Assembly: GCF_001667585.1 (NCBI RefSeq)
Contig: NZ_LZJZ01000083.1
Span: forward strand, 186,001 to 250,000
DNA: 64,000 nucleotides
Source: Mycobacterium sp. E2733
GTDB lineage: Bacteria > Actinomycetota > Actinomycetes > Mycobacteriales > Mycobacteriaceae
Reading direction: 5' to 3'
The notes beneath the pieces are model-generated. The model saw only the letters and a list, made by a program, of their open reading frames with translations. It searched no databases and was not told where the DNA came from. A program made the translations under genes and the position numbers. Shown one piece after another: positions 8,394-16,990 of this stretch. Each line of letters opens with the position of its first letter. Within the stretch, counting starts at the first letter, position 1.

Positions 8394-9430
8394 ACCTCCG
8401 AGACCAATTCGACGGCCCGGCCGAGCGTGCGAAGCTTCGCCTCCAGCGTGTCTCCGGCCGGGTACAGCCGCACAGTGTTCACGCCGCTGTCGCGCCACAC
8501 CGCAAGCCGGGCACGCACCATCTCCTCGGTGCCGATCAGCGTGGTGGCCAACACCATCTCGTCGGTGACCAATGCGGCCGCGCCGTCGCGGTCGCCCCGC
8601 TGCCAGCGCTCGCGGACCTCGGCGGCGATGCCGGCCCAGCCTTGCCGGCTGTAGGCCCGGTTGTAGTAGTTCGTGCTCGACGAACCCATCCCCCCCAGGC
8701 TGAAAGCGAGCTCCTTCTTGCGGCCGGCAATCATGCCGCGCAGTTCCTCCTCGTCCGAGGCGAAGGCGACTTCGGCGCCCTGGCAGATGTCGACGTCGGC
8801 GCGCGCGCGGCCGGCGGCGGCCAAGCCCTCGTCGAGATGCGAAAAGTAGGCGTCGCCGGCGCCCTCCGGGACGAAGCTCGTGCCCAGCCATCCGTCGGCG
8901 ACCCGACCAGTCAACCGCAGCATCGCGGGTGACAGCGCGGCCAGGTAGATCGGGATGCGGTGCTCCGGCCGGGTCGACAGCCGCATCGGCACCCCTTCGC
9001 CGCCGGGCAGCGGGATCTGAAACTGCTTGCCCGAGTAGGAGATTTTCTCTCCGGTGAACACCTGCCGCACGATGTCGACGGTCTCGGAGATGCGGGCCAG
9101 GGGCGCGTTGAACGAGACGCCGTGCAACCCCTCGATCACCTGCGGGCCGGACGCGCCCAGCCCGAGCAGGAAGCGCCCGCCCGACAGGTTGGACAGCGTG
9201 ATGGCGGTCTGGGCGACCATGACGGGCGACCGAACGCCGACCTGCAGGATGCCCGAGCCCAGCAGGATCCGCTCGGTCCGCGCCGCGAGGTAGCCCAGGG
9301 CCGACGGGGCGTCGGAGCCCCAGGCCTCGGCCACCCAGCACACCCCGAGGCCCAGTTTCTCGGCCTCGACGACGAAAGCCGCGGTTTCCCGGCCTGCGCT
9401 CGACAGCTCGACCGTGGTGGCGGTGCGCAT
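8390..9430 (-). CDS. LLM-class F420-dependent oxidoreductase
   Basis: A 346-residue luciferase-like (TIM barrel) enzyme. Family marks are AEKLGLGVCWVAEAWGSD near the N-terminus, LGYLAARTERILLGSGIL, and GRFLLGLGASGPQVIEG. In mycobacteria these usually use cofactor F420 for hydride transfer. The ATG giving MRTATTVELSS follows the SRPBCC gene's stop as TGATG, so the two are coupled. It is the last gene of a four-gene operon that starts with the ferredoxin reductase at 12292. The substrate is unknown. Confidence 0.88.
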   Translation of the reverse strand: MRTATTVELSSAGRETAAFVVEAEKLGLGVCWVAEAWGSDAPSALGYLAARTERILLGSGILQVGVRSPVMVAQTAITLSNLSGGRFLLGLGASGPQVIEGLHGVSFNAPLARISETVDIVRQVFTGEKISYSGKQFQIPLPGGEGVPMRLSTRPEHRIPIYLAALSPAMLRLTGRVADGWLGTSFVPEGAGDAYFSHLDEGLAAAGRARADVDICQGAEVAFASDEEELRGMIAGRKKELAFSLGGMGSSSTNYYNRAYSRQGWAGIAAEVRERWQRGDRDGAAALVTDEMVLATTLIGTEEMVRARLAVWRDSGVNTVRLYPAGDTLEAKLRTLGRAVELVSEV

Positions 9431-9945
9431 CAGCGCACCCCGTGCTCGGCCAGCCTCTTGATCGCCGCGAGGGTCTTGCCGATCGCGGCCTCGAACTCGC
9501 GCATCCGCACGAAGACGATCTTCTGCTCCTTGTCGGGCATCGATTCGATGGCCGCCGAGAGCCCCGAACGTCCCGGTCCCATCTGCATCCAGTAGCTCAG
9601 CGCCGTGCCACCATCGCGGGACTTCAGCCGGAATCGCCACATCGCCGCGGGGTAGTCGGGTTCCCCAACGGCCCAGGCAAATTCATGCGGCTCATCGCAC
9701 GCGACGACTTGCGAGGTGGTGGTCCATCGCCCGAACGCCTCGTGCTCGTTGTGCCCGACGAAGCGGGCGCCCACGCGCGGGCCGTCGGCGCCTTCGGCCC
9801 ACTCCACCGCCTGCAGCTCATTGCTCAGCGTCGGCATGAGCTTGATGTCGGACACCAGGCTCCACACCCGGGCCGGATCCGCGTCGATCCACGTCGACGC
9901 CTCAACCGTCGGTTTATCCGCATACCGCGCGCCGGTCCACTCCAT
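9430..9945 (-). CDS. SRPBCC (START/polyketide-cyclase fold) protein
   Basis: A 171-residue protein with the SRPBCC pattern: VEASTWIDADPARVWSLVSD at the start, RVGARFVGHNEHEAFGRW in the middle and a long C-terminal helix. The fold binds hydrophobic ligands in a deep pocket. The ATG giving MEWTGARYADK was chosen because the family core begins right after it. It lies between a fatty-acid desaturase (62-bp gap) and an F420-oxidoreductase (1-base overlap), so a lipid ligand is a reasonable guess. Confidence 0.82.
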   Translation of the reverse strand: MEWTGARYADKPTVEASTWIDADPARVWSLVSDIKLMPTLSNELQAVEWAEGADGPRVGARFVGHNEHEAFGRWTTTSQVVACDEPHEFAWAVGEPDYPAAMWRFRLKSRDGGTALSYWMQMGPGRSGLSAAIESMPDKEQKIVFVRMREFEAAIGKTLAAIKRLAEHGVR

Positions 9946-10007
9946 CGCAGCCCATTGTGCCCCCGCACGCAGCGCCCGGGCTACGTGCGGGGGGATGTGG
10001 GCGATCG

Positions 10008-11114
10008 TCAGGCGGCCGCGGGCACCGGATCGGCCGACCGGTCGGCCGTGGCCTTCCGCAAGACCGCGTCCGGGAAGGTCAGCCGGACGATCTTGCGGAC
10101 GACGGTGCCGAACTGGCGCAGCAGCGGGCCGCGGTTGTAGGGGATGCCGTAGCGCTCGCAGATTGCTTGCACCTCCGGCGCGATCTCCGCGTAGCGCCGC
10201 GCCGGCATGTCCGGGAACAGGTGGTGCTCGATCTGGTGGGACAGGTTGCCGGACAGCAGATGGAAGAGCTTGCCGCCGGTGAGGTTTGCCGAACCGAGGA
10301 CCTGGCGGAAGTACCACTGGCCGCGCGATTCGTCCTTGGTCTCCTCGACCGTGAATTCCTGGGTGCCGTCCGGGAAGTGGCCGCAGAAGATGATCATGTA
10401 GGACCACACGTTGCGCATCAGGTTGGCCGAGAGGTTGCCCGCGAAGACGAACGGCGCGAAGGGTCCGGCCAGCAACGGGAAGGCCACGTAGTCCTTGAGC
10501 GTTTGGCGACGCGTCTTCTTCCAGATCGCACGCAGCACCCCGCGTTTGTCGGCGAGCTCAATTTCACCGGAGCGGATGCGCTCGGTTTCCAGTTCGTGCA
10601 GCGCGACGCCGTACTGGAACAGCACCATCAGCAAGAAGGCGTAGAGCGGGTTGCCCAGAAAGTACGGCTCCCAGGGCTGGTCCTCACTCATCCGCAGGAT
10701 GCCGTAGCCGATGTCGCGGTCCATCCCGACGATGTTGGTGTGGGTGTGGTGCATGTAGTTGTGCGAATGGCGCCACTGGTCGGCCGGGCACGCGGTGTCC
10801 CACTCGAAGGACCGGCCGGAGATGTTCGGGTCACGCATCCAGTCGTATTGACCGTGCATGATGTTGTGGCCGATCTCCATGTTGTCCAGGATTTTCGACA
10901 ACCCCAGCATCGCGGTTCCCAGCAGCCAGGCGGGCGGCAGGAACAGCAACGCGCGGCCGCCGACTTCGAGCGCGCGCTGGGCCTTGATGACGCGACGGAT
11001 ATAGTCGGCGTCCTCCGCGCCGAGGCCGGCCATCACGCGGTCCCTGATGGCATCCAGTTCGCGGCCGAATGCGTCGGCCTGTTCGGGGGTCAGATTGATC
11101 TTGTTCGGTGTCAT
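10008..11114 (-). CDS. Membrane fatty-acid (acyl-CoA) desaturase, DesA3-like
   Basis: A 368-residue di-iron membrane desaturase. The three histidine boxes are visible: HNIMH at 83-87, HSHNYMHH at 116-123 and HQIEHH at 293-298, with hydrophobic segments between. A strong GGAGG precedes the ATG. It lies 80 bp downstream of a ferredoxin-type reductase gene, the same pairing as desA3-Rv3230c in M. tuberculosis, where the couple makes oleoyl-CoA from stearoyl-CoA. Here it is probably under control of the FabR/DesT-like regulator divergent to the reductase. Exact regioselectivity is not readable. Confidence 0.93.
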   Translation of the reverse strand: MTPNKINLTPEQADAFGRELDAIRDRVMAGLGAEDADYIRRVIKAQRALEVGGRALLFLPPAWLLGTAMLGLSKILDNMEIGHNIMHGQYDWMRDPNISGRSFEWDTACPADQWRHSHNYMHHTHTNIVGMDRDIGYGILRMSEDQPWEPYFLGNPLYAFLLMVLFQYGVALHELETERIRSGEIELADKRGVLRAIWKKTRRQTLKDYVAFPLLAGPFAPFVFAGNLSANLMRNVWSYMIIFCGHFPDGTQEFTVEETKDESRGQWYFRQVLGSANLTGGKLFHLLSGNLSHQIEHHLFPDMPARRYAEIAPEVQAICERYGIPYNRGPLLRQFGTVVRKIVRLTFPDAVLRKATADRSADPVPAAA

Positions 11115-11194
11115 GGCTTGTCCTCCAAGGGTTTTGGTGGCGACTCGCTGCGCCCGGCTGCGCCGCGCTTGCGATCGCCACGGGGTTGTTGGCG

Positions 11195-12292
11195 CTAGAG
11201 CGACAGGCCCACGTCGCCGACCGGGACGGACACGCAGATCTGCACGTCCTCGTCGGGACCGGTCGAGACCGCGCCGGTGATCAGGTTGCGCACCGTTCCG
11301 GCGGTCTTCCGCCGCGTGCAGGTGTGGCAGATGCCCATCCGGCAGCCGTTTTCCGGCGATAGGCCGGCCGATTCCGCCTGCTCCAGCAGGGGGCGTCCGT
11401 CGTCGATGACGTCGATCCCGCTGTCGGAGAATGTGACTCGTCCACCGGAGGGATTGGCGGGCGCCTCGAAGGACGGCGGCACGAAGCTCTCGGTGTAGAC
11501 GTTGTCGCAGTGGTCCCGGACAGCGTCGACCAAAGGCGTTGGCCCGCAGACGAACACCGCATCCGGTGCCGGCATCGCGGCTTGAAGGTGGGCGGCCTCG
11601 AACCGACCGGTGAGGTCACCGTCGCCGGATCGGGTGTAGCCGTGCAGCACGCGGACGCCGGGCAGCTTCGCGAGTTCGTCGCGGTAGCACGCCTCGGCGG
11701 GCGTGCGGGCGTAATGGATGAACGCGATGTCGCCCGGATGACGCTCGGCGACGAGCGTGCGAAGCATCGCCATCACCGGGGTGATGCCGCTTCCCCCGGA
11801 GACGAAGAGGATCCGTCGCGGCCTCTGGGGTCCCTGCGCCGGCAAAACGAAGTCGCCGCCGGTACCGGCCAAACCGAACACCATGCCGGGCCGGGCGTGT
11901 TCGTACAGATAGTTCGACACGAGCCCGCCGTCGTGCTGACCGATCGTCAGCTCGAGGTTGGCGGTCCCCTCCGCGTTGGCCGGGGAATAACAGCGGGTGT
12001 GCCGACGGCCGTCGATCTCGACGGTGAGGTTGACGTACTGGCCCGCCTTGACGGTCTCGGTGGACGCGAAGCTGTCGTTCGGAGCGAGGGTGAGGGTGAC
12101 GCTGCGCGTGGTAGTGCGACGCACGTCGATCACCTTGGCGCGGGCCTCCCCCAGTGTCCAGGTCGGCGCCACCAGCTCGGTGTACCGGTCGACGCCGTGC
12201 GGGCCGGTGAGCAGGTCGAGAAGGTCTGAACCCAAGACTCGCTTCCGGAAAGTCCGAGCGAGGGCTCGACCCGAAGTCTTTTGAGTGAACAT
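11195..12292 (-). CDS. Ferredoxin-NAD(P)H reductase with C-terminal [2Fe-2S] domain (desaturase partner)
   Basis: A 365-residue three-domain electron transfer protein. The FAD motif RCYSPAN is at 100-106, the nicotinamide-binding GGSGITP at 166-172, and plant-type ferredoxin cysteines are Cys317, Cys322, Cys325 and Cys353. It passes electrons from NAD(P)H to the desaturase encoded next, as Rv3230c does for DesA3. The ATG at 12292 lies inside an operator-like palindrome (12285-12300), so repressor binding would block the start region. A longer open frame of 22 codons upstream is not favoured. Confidence 0.9.
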   Translation of the reverse strand: MFTQKTSGRALARTFRKRVLGSDLLDLLTGPHGVDRYTELVAPTWTLGEARAKVIDVRRTTTRSVTLTLAPNDSFASTETVKAGQYVNLTVEIDGRRHTRCYSPANAEGTANLELTIGQHDGGLVSNYLYEHARPGMVFGLAGTGGDFVLPAQGPQRPRRILFVSGGSGITPVMAMLRTLVAERHPGDIAFIHYARTPAEACYRDELAKLPGVRVLHGYTRSGDGDLTGRFEAAHLQAAMPAPDAVFVCGPTPLVDAVRDHCDNVYTESFVPPSFEAPANPSGGRVTFSDSGIDVIDDGRPLLEQAESAGLSPENGCRMGICHTCTRRKTAGTVRNLITGAVSTGPDEDVQICVSVPVGDVGLSL

Positions 12293-12300
12293 ATGTACAC
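12285..12300. promoter_or_regulatory. Operator-like palindrome at the reductase start
   Basis: GTGAACATATGTACAC is a 16-bp palindrome with one mismatched pair. It covers the ATG of the ferredoxin reductase. Its GTGAAC half is shared with the perfect palindrome at 12353-12367 by the regulator start. Family knowledge: FabR/DesT regulators bind similar short palindromes before desaturase genes. Binding here is inferred. Confidence 0.6.
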
Positions 12301-12352
12301 CGTGCGACCGCACTGCCCGGTCAGTCAAGGGTTTCTGCTGGTCTGTGGTAGG

Positions 12353-12367
12353 GTTCACACAGTGAAC
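12353..12367. promoter_or_regulatory. Perfect palindrome GTTCAC-ACA-GTGAAC at the DesT-like regulator start
   Basis: Perfect inverted repeat with a 3-nt centre; the right arm contains the GTG start codon of the TetR-family gene (12362). This predicts autorepression. It is related in half-site to the palindrome at 12285-12300 in the same divergent gap. Confidence 0.65.
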
Positions 12368-13036
12368 AGCCGTACTCCTAGCTCACGGGTGCGTGGTTCT
12401 GGTCGCGAGCGCTCGCGCGAAAGTCGGTCGCGCGAGGAGCGCAAGGAGGCGACCCGTCGCGCAATCATCGCCGCGGCGCTCAAGCTGCTGCAGGACCGCA
12501 GCTTTTCCAGCCTCAGCCTGCGCGAGGTGACCCGTGAGGTCGGGATCGTGCCGGCGGCGTTCTATCGGCACTTCGAGTCGATGGAGGCCCTTGGGCTCGT
12601 CCTGATCGACGAGTCGTTCCGAAGCCTGCGCGACACCCTGCGTGACGCGCGTGCCGGCAAGCTCGACCCGAACCGGGTGATCGAATCGTCCGTCGAAATC
12701 CTGGTCGCCAGTGTCGCCCAGCGGCGGGAACACTGGCGATTCATTGCTCGCGAACGCAACAGCGGGCTCAGCGTGCTGCGTTATGCCATTCGCACCGAGA
12801 TCCGGTTGATCACGTCCGAGCTGGCCACCGACCTGGCGCGCTTTCCGCGGCTGCACGAGTGGACCACCGAGGATCTCAACGTGCTCGCAACCCTGTTCGT
12901 CAACGCGATGATCGTCATCGCCGAGGCGATCGAGGACGCGCACAGCGCCGAAACGCTGGAAGACATTCGTCGGCTCGCCGTCAAGCAGTTGCGAATGATC
13001 GCGATCGGCATCGCCGGCTGGAAGAGCACGCCTTAA
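12362..13036 (+). CDS. FabR/DesT-like TetR-family regulator of fatty-acid desaturation
   Basis: A 224-residue TetR-type protein. After a basic, serine-rich N-terminal stretch of about 25 residues it shows SFSSLSLREVTREVGIVPA and then FYRHFESMEALGLVLIDE (residues 67-84), very close to E. coli FabR and Pseudomonas DesT, which sense the ratio of unsaturated to saturated acyl-CoA. In P. aeruginosa, desT is likewise divergent from a reductase-desaturase pair (desC-desB). The GTG at 12362 gives this start and lies in a perfect palindrome. Predicted target: the 12292-8390 operon and itself. Confidence 0.85.
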   Translation: MNSRTPSSRVRGSGRERSRESRSREERKEATRRAIIAAALKLLQDRSFSSLSLREVTREVGIVPAAFYRHFESMEALGLVLIDESFRSLRDTLRDARAGKLDPNRVIESSVEILVASVAQRREHWRFIARERNSGLSVLRYAIRTEIRLITSELATDLARFPRLHEWTTEDLNVLATLFVNAMIVIAEAIEDAHSAETLEDIRRLAVKQLRMIAIGIAGWKSTP

Positions 13037-13076
13037 CGACGCCGTACTCGGAGTGAACAGTCGAACACTGGCTACC

Positions 13077-13475
13077 TCACTCCGTCGTCTGATTGAAGTC
13101 CGGCGGCCCGTTCTCGTCGACGACCTCATACAGCGACTCGCCGTCTTCGGGCGCTCCGTCGATCTGGCCCCGATGAGCGCGTCCGGGGGGACCGTCAGGG
13201 TCATCGATTACCACCGGGGAGTCGGGCGAGATGTCCGGCTCTTCTTCTGCGAGCCGGGCATCCAGCGATTCGCCCTCGCGCTCTTCCCGCGCGGTCATGC
13301 CGAACCGGTTCGCTTCGCTCCAGCCCTCGGGCGGGTCGACGACGATGTCGCCATCGTCGTTGTGCAACTCGTCGGAGTCGGTGCCTTCGCTCGCGTTCAA
13401 CGTGTCACCGGGGCCGCCTTCTTCGGGGAAGTCCGCGGGGTCCACCAGCTCGTCGGCTTGCGGGTTTTCGCTCAT
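13077..13475 (-). CDS. DUF5709-type acidic hypothetical protein
   Basis: A 132-residue, strongly acidic and probably disordered protein (many Asp and Glu, almost no hydrophobic core). The segments DTLNASEGTDSDEL, EGWSEANRFGMTAREEREG and LDARLAEEEPD are the pattern of the actinobacterial DUF5709 family. Function unknown. It is convergent with the DesT-like regulator, with only 40 bp between, and stands alone upstream of the acetyltransferase gene on the same strand. Confidence 0.82.
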   Translation of the reverse strand: MSENPQADELVDPADFPEEGGPGDTLNASEGTDSDELHNDDGDIVVDPPEGWSEANRFGMTAREEREGESLDARLAEEEPDISPDSPVVIDDPDGPPGRAHRGQIDGAPEDGESLYEVVDENGPPDFNQTTE

Positions 13476-13522
13476 GCGGGAACGGTTGCCCGCCGGATCG
13501 GGGGGCTAAACGCAACCGGCCG

Positions 13523-14128
13523 CTACCGCGGCGACCGCCACATCGCCCACATGGTGGGACCGCCGTCGGGGACGACGATCTCGCGAGTCACCGTGAAGCC
13601 GAAACGTTCGTAGTACGGCACGTTTTCGGGCTTGCTCGACTCGAGATACGCGGGGCAGTACTCGGCGTCGCAACGGTCCAGCCGCGACCGCATCAGCGCC
13701 TGACCGAAGCCCCGCCCGCGGACCGAGGGGTCGCTCCCGATCACGGCCAGATACCAGTGCGGCTCTTCGGGGTGCATGCGCTTCATGAGCTCTTGCAGGC
13801 CGCGTGCCCTCGCCGTGCGCAGGCCGAACACCCGCAGAAACGTCGGGATCATCGCCAGTTCGCCCCCGCGAGTCTCGCGCCACCGGTTCGGCGGATCCCA
13901 CAGTGCGGCCGCGCCGATGTTGGGACCGTCACAGGCCACCTCGACGCCGCCGCAGCCCAGATGGTGGTGGCGCGTCATCGTCGCGAACAACCGGTGCAGG
14001 TGCGCGGTCCGGGCCCGGGGATCGGGCAGCAGCCAGGTCGTCACCGGGTCGTCGTAAAAGGCCCGGCCCAGGGCGCGTGACAGCTCGCGGACATCGGCCT
14101 TCCGCGCCGGGCGTGGCTGGGGAGTCAC
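13523..14128 (-). CDS. GNAT-family N-acetyltransferase
   Basis: A 201-residue GNAT protein. The acetyl-CoA loop SVRGRGFGQALM follows the WYLAVIGSDP strand, and the C-terminal YYERFGFTVTREIVVP segment is typical of the fold. I chose the GTG giving VTPQPRPARKADV because the length then equals Rv0133 as I recall it; an ATG 13 codons upstream (14167) is possible. The much longer open frame running antisense through fgd2 is an artefact of GC-rich codon bias. The acceptor substrate is unknown. Confidence 0.85.
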   Translation of the reverse strand: MTPQPRPARKADVRELSRALGRAFYDDPVTTWLLPDPRARTAHLHRLFATMTRHHHLGCGGVEVACDGPNIGAAALWDPPNRWRETRGGELAMIPTFLRVFGLRTARARGLQELMKRMHPEEPHWYLAVIGSDPSVRGRGFGQALMRSRLDRCDAEYCPAYLESSKPENVPYYERFGFTVTREIVVPDGGPTMWAMWRSPR

Positions 14129-14194
14129 CCGAGTCAGGCTAGCGGGTGCGCCGCATCCGGGTGTCATGACGGGAGCGGCGGGTACGTTAGGTCG

Positions 14195-15292
14195 GTGACC
14201 GGCGTTTCGCGTCGCGCATTCGGGCGGATGGCCGCCGGTGCGAGCATCCTCGGCACAGCCGGGCTTCCCGCCGGCTGTGGGAAGCCGGGCAACGATCATC
14301 CCGCTCCCGCCACCCCGCCCCCGCCCGCGGCCAAGCCGGTGGGTGTGGTGCTCTCGCACGAACAGTTCCGCACCGACCAGCTGGTGGCGCAAGCGCAGGC
14401 GGCCGAACAGGCCGGCTTTCAGTATGTCTGGGCCAGCGACCACATCCAGCCGTGGCAGGACAACGAGGGCCATTCGATGTTCCCGTGGCTGACGCTGGCG
14501 TTGGTGGGCAACGCCACCAGTCGCATCGGGTTCGGCACCGGGGTCACCTGCCCCACCTACCGCTATCACCCGGCCGTCGTGGCACAGGCGTTCGCCTCGC
14601 TGGCGATCCTCAGCCCCGGCCGGGTATTCCTGGGGGTCGGCACCGGGGAACGGCTCAACGAACAGGCGACCACCAACACATTCGGCAAGTACGCCGAGCG
14701 CCACGACCGGCTCGTCGAGGCGATCAATCTGATCCGTCAGTTGTGGAGCGGATCGCGAACCTCGTTCGCGGGCCGCTACTTTCAGACCAACGCGTTGAAG
14801 CTCTACGACACGCCGGCCGCACCACCGCCGATCTTCGTGGCGGCCAGCGGGCCCAAGAGCGCGGCCATGGCCGGTCGATACGGTGACGGCTGGATCGGTC
14901 AGGCCCGGGATGTCACGAATCCGACGTTGGTGGCCGCATTCGGCGCCGGTGCGGAGGCCGCCGGCCGCGACCCGGGCAGCCTGGGCAAGCGTGCGGAGCT
15001 GTTCGCGGTCGTCGGGGATGGCACCGAGGCGACGACCGCCGCCGGCCTGTGGCGCTTCACCGCCGGCGCCGTCGACCAGCCGAACCCGGTCGAAATCCAG
15101 CGCGCCGCGGCCGTCAATCCCATCGACAAGGTGCTGGCCAACTGGACGGTCGGCACCGACCCCGCCACCCACATCAAGGCGGTGCAAGCGGTCCTGGACG
15201 CCGGGGCCGTGCCGTTTATGCATTTCCCGCAGAGCAACCCGCTGACGGCCATCGACTTCTACCGCACCAACGTCTTGCCCAAGTTGCACTAG
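14195..15292 (+). CDS. fgd2: F420-dependent hydroxymycolic acid dehydrogenase-like protein Fgd2
   Basis: A 365-residue LLM-class F420 enzyme that is exported: twin arginines at 6-7 (SRRAFGRM) start a Tat signal, and LPAGC at 24-28 looks like a lipobox with Cys28. The barrel follows with YVWASDHIQPWQDNEGH and GRVFLGVGTGERLNEQ. In M. tuberculosis the orthologue Rv0132c was described as an F420-dependent hydroxymycolic acid dehydrogenase that makes ketomycolates. GTG start at 14195. The 3' end overlaps the convergent CDF transporter gene by 4 bases. Confidence 0.92.
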   Translation: MTGVSRRAFGRMAAGASILGTAGLPAGCGKPGNDHPAPATPPPPAAKPVGVVLSHEQFRTDQLVAQAQAAEQAGFQYVWASDHIQPWQDNEGHSMFPWLTLALVGNATSRIGFGTGVTCPTYRYHPAVVAQAFASLAILSPGRVFLGVGTGERLNEQATTNTFGKYAERHDRLVEAINLIRQLWSGSRTSFAGRYFQTNALKLYDTPAAPPPIFVAASGPKSAAMAGRYGDGWIGQARDVTNPTLVAAFGAGAEAAGRDPGSLGKRAELFAVVGDGTEATTAAGLWRFTAGAVDQPNPVEIQRAAAVNPIDKVLANWTVGTDPATHIKAVQAVLDAGAVPFMHFPQSNPLTAIDFYRTNVLPKLH

Positions 15293-16206
15293 ACGGACTT
15301 GGGCTCAACTTCGGGCTGAATGTAGACGACGCGCACCGCGGGCACCGTCTCCCGGATGCGCGCCTCTGCGTTCCGGATCACATCGGCGGCGACCGCGAAT
15401 TCCCGCTCCGGGCCGAACACGACCTTGGCGGCCACCACCATCTGGTCCGGGGCGAGGTATTCGGTGCGCAGGTCAAGGACGCTGTCGACATGCTCAGCCT
15501 GTTGCAGGGCCGACCGAATCATCTTGCACTGGTTGGTCGTTGCCCCCTCGCCGATTAGCAGGCTGTGCGTCTCGACGATCAAAACCACGGCGATCACGGC
15601 CAGCAGCACACCGATACCCAGGGTGCTGACCGCGTCCCACAACGCGTTCCCCGTTACCGCCGTCAGCGTCACGCCCGCGAACGCCATGCCGAGGCCGAGC
15701 AGCGCGGCGCTGTCTTCGAGCAGCACCACGGGCGGCTCCGGGATGCGCGAATTCCGGATGAACTGCCACCAGCTGTCGGAACCCTTCAGCCGCTTGGACT
15801 CCCTGAGCACGGTTCGCAGGCTGAAACCCTCCAAGAGCGCGGCGACCACCAGGATCGCGATGGCGACACCGGGCGAGGTCAGCGGCTCGGGATGGGAGAT
15901 CTTCCGATACCCCTCGTACACGGCGGCAACCGCTCCGAGCACAAACACCAGCAGGGCCACAACAAACGAGTAGAAATATCGGCTCCGGCCGTAACCGAAC
16001 TGGTGCAAGGCATCTGGCCGCCGGAGCGCTTCGTGCTTGCCGACCATCAACAGCACCTCGTTGATGGTGTCGGCCAGTGAGTGCACCGATTCGGCGAGCA
16101 TGGCCGAGCTTCCGGTCACCAGATAGCCGACGAATTTCGCGGCCGCGATCCCGGCGTTGGCGGCGAACGCCACCACGACAGACTTCGTTGTACCGTCGGC
16201 CGCCAT
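15289..16206 (-). CDS. Cation diffusion facilitator (CDF) family metal transporter
   Basis: A 305-residue inner-membrane protein of the CDF family. Hydrophobic helices alternate with the metal-site motif HSLADTINE (His and Asp three residues apart) in the second helix and a later LLEDSAALLGLG with a second Asp. A cytoplasmic C-terminal domain (ILDLRTEYLAPD-like segment) follows. CDF proteins export Zn, Mn, Fe or Co in exchange for protons. Metal unknown; it lies near a hemerythrin and a manganese catalase, so iron or manganese balance is plausible. Confidence 0.88.
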   Translation of the reverse strand: MAADGTTKSVVVAFAANAGIAAAKFVGYLVTGSSAMLAESVHSLADTINEVLLMVGKHEALRRPDALHQFGYGRSRYFYSFVVALLVFVLGAVAAVYEGYRKISHPEPLTSPGVAIAILVVAALLEGFSLRTVLRESKRLKGSDSWWQFIRNSRIPEPPVVLLEDSAALLGLGMAFAGVTLTAVTGNALWDAVSTLGIGVLLAVIAVVLIVETHSLLIGEGATTNQCKMIRSALQQAEHVDSVLDLRTEYLAPDQMVVAAKVVFGPEREFAVAADVIRNAEARIRETVPAVRVVYIQPEVEPKSV

Positions 16207-16358
16207 CGCGTAGAGCTACCCGCGACGGGACAGGGCGAAACGATCGATGTTTTGCCACAACCACACTCGAGCCTGCGTCGCGGGCCGCCCGTTTCAACGC
16301 CCCAGGCCCGGGTATCCGCAGGCCACTTCGAGTGACAAGCCCGATTGGAAGGCAAGGC

Positions 16359-16937
16359 ATGGACGCAATCACTTTTCTTCGCCAGGACCATAAGAGCGTT
16401 CTCGGTCTGTTCGAGACGCTCGACGGGGCGCCGTCGGGCTCGGGCGCCGAGGCGAGCGGCCTGGAAACCATGGTGAACAATCTCATAATCGCCGAGTCGC
16501 AGCACGAAGCCATTGAGGAGCAATTCTTTTGGCCGGCGGTGCGCGACGCGATCGGTGACGGACTCGTCGACAAGGCGATCGAGCAGGAGCAGGCCGGCAA
16601 GCAGCTGTTGCAGCGGCTCGAGAACGGCAAGCCAGGCGAGCCGGACTATCACCAAGCGTTGCAGGAGTTCGTCAGGGCGGGTCGCGAACATATCGCGTAC
16701 GAGCAGGACGTGGTGTGGCCCCAGGTCGAGCTGGCGATCGGCCGAGAAGAGCTGGAGAAGATCGGCGAAAAGCTGGAGCAGGCAAAGAAAATCGCTCCGA
16801 CCCGGCCCCATCCGGGCACACCGCCCAACCCGGCGGTCCTCAAGACGGTGGGGATGGGGGCGGCGGTCGTCGACCACGTGCGCGACGCATTGACCGGCCG
16901 CGCGGAGGACAACCCACCGGACCCGCAGGTCAAGTAG
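16359..16937 (+). CDS. Hemerythrin HHE domain protein
   Basis: A 192-residue protein with a four-helix hemerythrin domain: FLRQDHKSVLGLFE near the N-terminus, SQHEAIEEQFFWPAV in helix 2, and REHIAYEQDVVWPQ in the last helix, giving the His/Glu di-iron ligands. The proline-rich C-terminal tail is variable. Such proteins sense or handle O2, NO or peroxide in mycobacteria. GGAAGGCAAGG precedes the ATG. A strong hairpin terminator follows, shared with the convergent manganese catalase gene. Confidence 0.9.
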   Translation: MDAITFLRQDHKSVLGLFETLDGAPSGSGAEASGLETMVNNLIIAESQHEAIEEQFFWPAVRDAIGDGLVDKAIEQEQAGKQLLQRLENGKPGEPDYHQALQEFVRAGREHIAYEQDVVWPQVELAIGREELEKIGEKLEQAKKIAPTRPHPGTPPNPAVLKTVGMGAAVVDHVRDALTGRAEDNPPDPQVK

Positions 16938-16948
16938 AAACTCGAAGC

Positions 16949-16974
16949 CCGGGCGCTGGATCGTCAGCGCCCGG
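16949..16974. terminator. Bidirectional hairpin terminator between hemerythrin and Mn-catalase
   Basis: A perfect 10-bp stem (CCGGGCGCTG with CAGCGCCCGG) and a 6-nt loop lie between the two convergent genes. On the plus strand it is followed by GCC-poor, T-rich CCTTCTTGT. Position and symmetry fit an intrinsic terminator for both directions. Confidence 0.72.
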
Positions 16975-16990
16975 CCTTCTTGTCCACCGA

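Noticed and set aside
13053..13070. Third GTGAAC site after the DesT-like gene
   Set aside because: A single half-site without a symmetric partner; likely chance.
13523..15289. 588-codon reading joining the acetyltransferase with an antisense stretch over fgd2
   Set aside because: Only the last 201 codons have GNAT character; the upstream part is antisense to an unambiguous F420 enzyme.
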